From contig JAUWYU010000008.1 of assembly GCA_030615655.1 (NCBI GenBank), positions 1 through 23,597 of the forward strand: 23,597 nt of DNA, read 5' to 3'. Source of the stretch: Dehalococcoidia bacterium. Its GTDB lineage: Bacteria; Chloroflexota; Dehalococcoidia; Dehalococcoidales; RBG-16-60-22. A program made the position numbers and the translations under genes. Below the pieces are notes generated by a model, which was given only the letters and a program-made list of their open reading frames with translations, had not been told where the DNA came from and searched no databases. Of the stretch, positions 22,631-23,597 are shown in pieces (within the stretch, counting starts at the first letter, position 1; every line of letters begins with the position of its first letter).

Positions 22631-23597
22631 ATGGAAGAATACGGAAATATAAAAGCCTTCATAGAGATACTCAATGCCAACGGTGTCGAATATGTATTCT
22701 TTAACCCGGGAATTGATAACGTTCCCATGCTGGAAACGATAGCAAAATACCGGGCCTCGGGCAGGCAGGCCCCCAGGAGCATTTTATGCCTCGATGAATT
22801 CGTGACCTTGACGGCTGCCCACGGCAACTATATGGTCACAGGGCGCCCGCAGGTAGTCTCGGTGCATTCGGAGCTTGGGACACTGCAGATAGGAGGCGCC
22901 CTGCATAATGCCCAGTGGGGGAGAATACCCGTTGTCATGTACGCCGAAACACAGGGTCCACCCCAGCGTACAAATTGGAAGGGGGAATCATTTGACCAGG
23001 GAATAATGGTACGTAACTTCGTCAAGTGGGACCACCAGCTTGCCAACAACGAAGATATTCGTGATGTGTTCCAGGAGGCGTTCCGAATCGCTACAACTGA
23101 GCCATGCGGGCCTGTCTATTTAAACCTGCCGCGAGAAGTGCTCTGGAGCGAGGGTAAAGCCCTGCCGCATAGGCCAGCTTCTGAGACGGCCAATGTATCA
23201 ACGCAAGAGGTTGACACCAGTATGCTCAGCCGAGCAGTTGATATGCTACTTAACGCCGAAAACCCTCTGATAATAACCGGCTACTCCGGCAGGAACCATC
23301 AAACCGTGACATCGCTGGTGCAACTGGCGGAGACTCTGGGTACACGGGTACAGGCTTCAGATGTCAGGATGAACTTCCCGAACACGCACCCTCTGGCTGC
23401 CTACATCTCTCCGATCATGGGCTTCGGTAGTCCACTTTTAACCACCGCCGATGTCATCCTGGCTATTGACTACGATATGCCTTATGCGGGGCCGCCCATA
23501 GCGCTAAGACCGGACTTGAAAATCATTCATATTGATATTGACACGGTAAAAAAGGGCGTGCCTTTATGGGACCGTCAGCCCGACATCCTTGTTAAAG
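22631..23597 (+). CDS. Thiamine-diphosphate-dependent enzyme, N-terminal part (partial)
   Basis: The first 322 residues of a ThDP enzyme of the acetolactate synthase/benzoylformate decarboxylase superfamily are present; the window ends inside the gene. The N-terminal PYR domain covers residues about 1-180, with the catalytic glutamate likely E56 in C-L-D-E-F, followed by A-A-H-G-N-Y and G-P-V-Y-L-N-L-P-R-E-V. The central domain begins at about 200 (A-E-N-P-L-I-I-T-G-Y). The ThDP-binding PP domain lies beyond the end. GAGGGA is seven bases before the ATG. It is 34 bases after the FAD oxidase gene. Decarboxylation of a 2-oxoacid is plausible; ilvB is unlikely from context. Confidence 0.85.
   Translation, partial: MEEYGNIKAFIEILNANGVEYVFFNPGIDNVPMLETIAKYRASGRQAPRSILCLDEFVTLTAAHGNYMVTGRPQVVSVHSELGTLQIGGALHNAQWGRIPVVMYAETQGPPQRTNWKGESFDQGIMVRNFVKWDHQLANNEDIRDVFQEAFRIATTEPCGPVYLNLPREVLWSEGKALPHRPASETANVSTQEVDTSMLSRAVDMLLNAENPLIITGYSGRNHQTVTSLVQLAETLGTRVQASDVRMNFPNTHPLAAYISPIMGFGSPLLTTADVILAIDYDMPYAGPPIALRPDLKIIHIDIDTVKKGVPLWDRQPDILVK

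Noticed and set aside
22631..23597. ilvB (acetolactate synthase large subunit)
   Set aside because: The catalytic loop and early sequence diverge from IlvB and the neighbours are catabolic; the C-terminal half is needed for certainty.
1..23597. CRISPR arrays, insertion sequences or phage genes
   Set aside because: No spaced direct repeats, transposase motifs or terminal inverted repeats were found.

Overview
The window looks like chromosomal DNA of an anaerobic bacterium, most likely Chloroflexota and perhaps Dehalococcoidia. This is inferred from a second TrpB-like gene of the TrpB2 type, a tryptophanyl-tRNA synthetase with an iron-sulfur type cysteine motif, a tungsten aldehyde:ferredoxin oxidoreductase, short sigma-70 type promoters with extended -10 boxes, and a YidC without the large periplasmic domain seen in proteobacteria. 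The taxon was not tested by any search.

Region 1 (1-6120, plus strand) is the distal part of a tryptophan operon: the end of trpD, then trpC, trpF, trpS, trpB and trpA. The genes overlap or nearly touch, which suggests translational coupling. A second tryptophan synthase beta gene (trpB2) follows behind its own promoter and ends at a strong terminator hairpin. The tryptophan-making enzymes and the enzyme that loads Trp onto tRNA therefore share a transcript.

Region 2 (6130-10630) holds a lipoprotein HtrA/DegP-type serine protease, apparently with an almost leaderless mRNA. It converges, with a one-base gap, on ileS. The ileS gene encodes an isoleucyl-tRNA synthetase whose HIGH signature is replaced by A-I-H-H, and it is preceded by a complete T-box riboswitch with an AUC specifier.

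Region 3 (10632-15342, minus strand) is a housekeeping cluster read in the order rpsF, ssb, rpsR, rpmH, rnpA, yidD, a beta-propeller lipoprotein, yidC, jag/khpB. It joins the rpsF-ssb-rpsR group to the rpmH-rnpA-yidD-yidC-jag group. A tRNA-Asp gene with its own promoter lies divergently upstream.

Region 4 (15644 to the window end) is an accessory metabolic region. On the minus strand are an MFS transporter and, behind a separate promoter, an aldehyde ferredoxin oxidoreductase with a small SnoaL/NTF2-like protein. Divergently on the plus strand are a uroporphyrinogen-decarboxylase-like protein, an FAD-linked oxidase and a thiamine-diphosphate enzyme cut by the window end. The set suggests uptake of an organic acid, FAD-dependent oxidation, ThDP-dependent decarboxylation to an aldehyde, and ferredoxin-linked aldehyde oxidation. 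The substrate cannot be read from the sequence. This region is the best candidate for an undescribed system.
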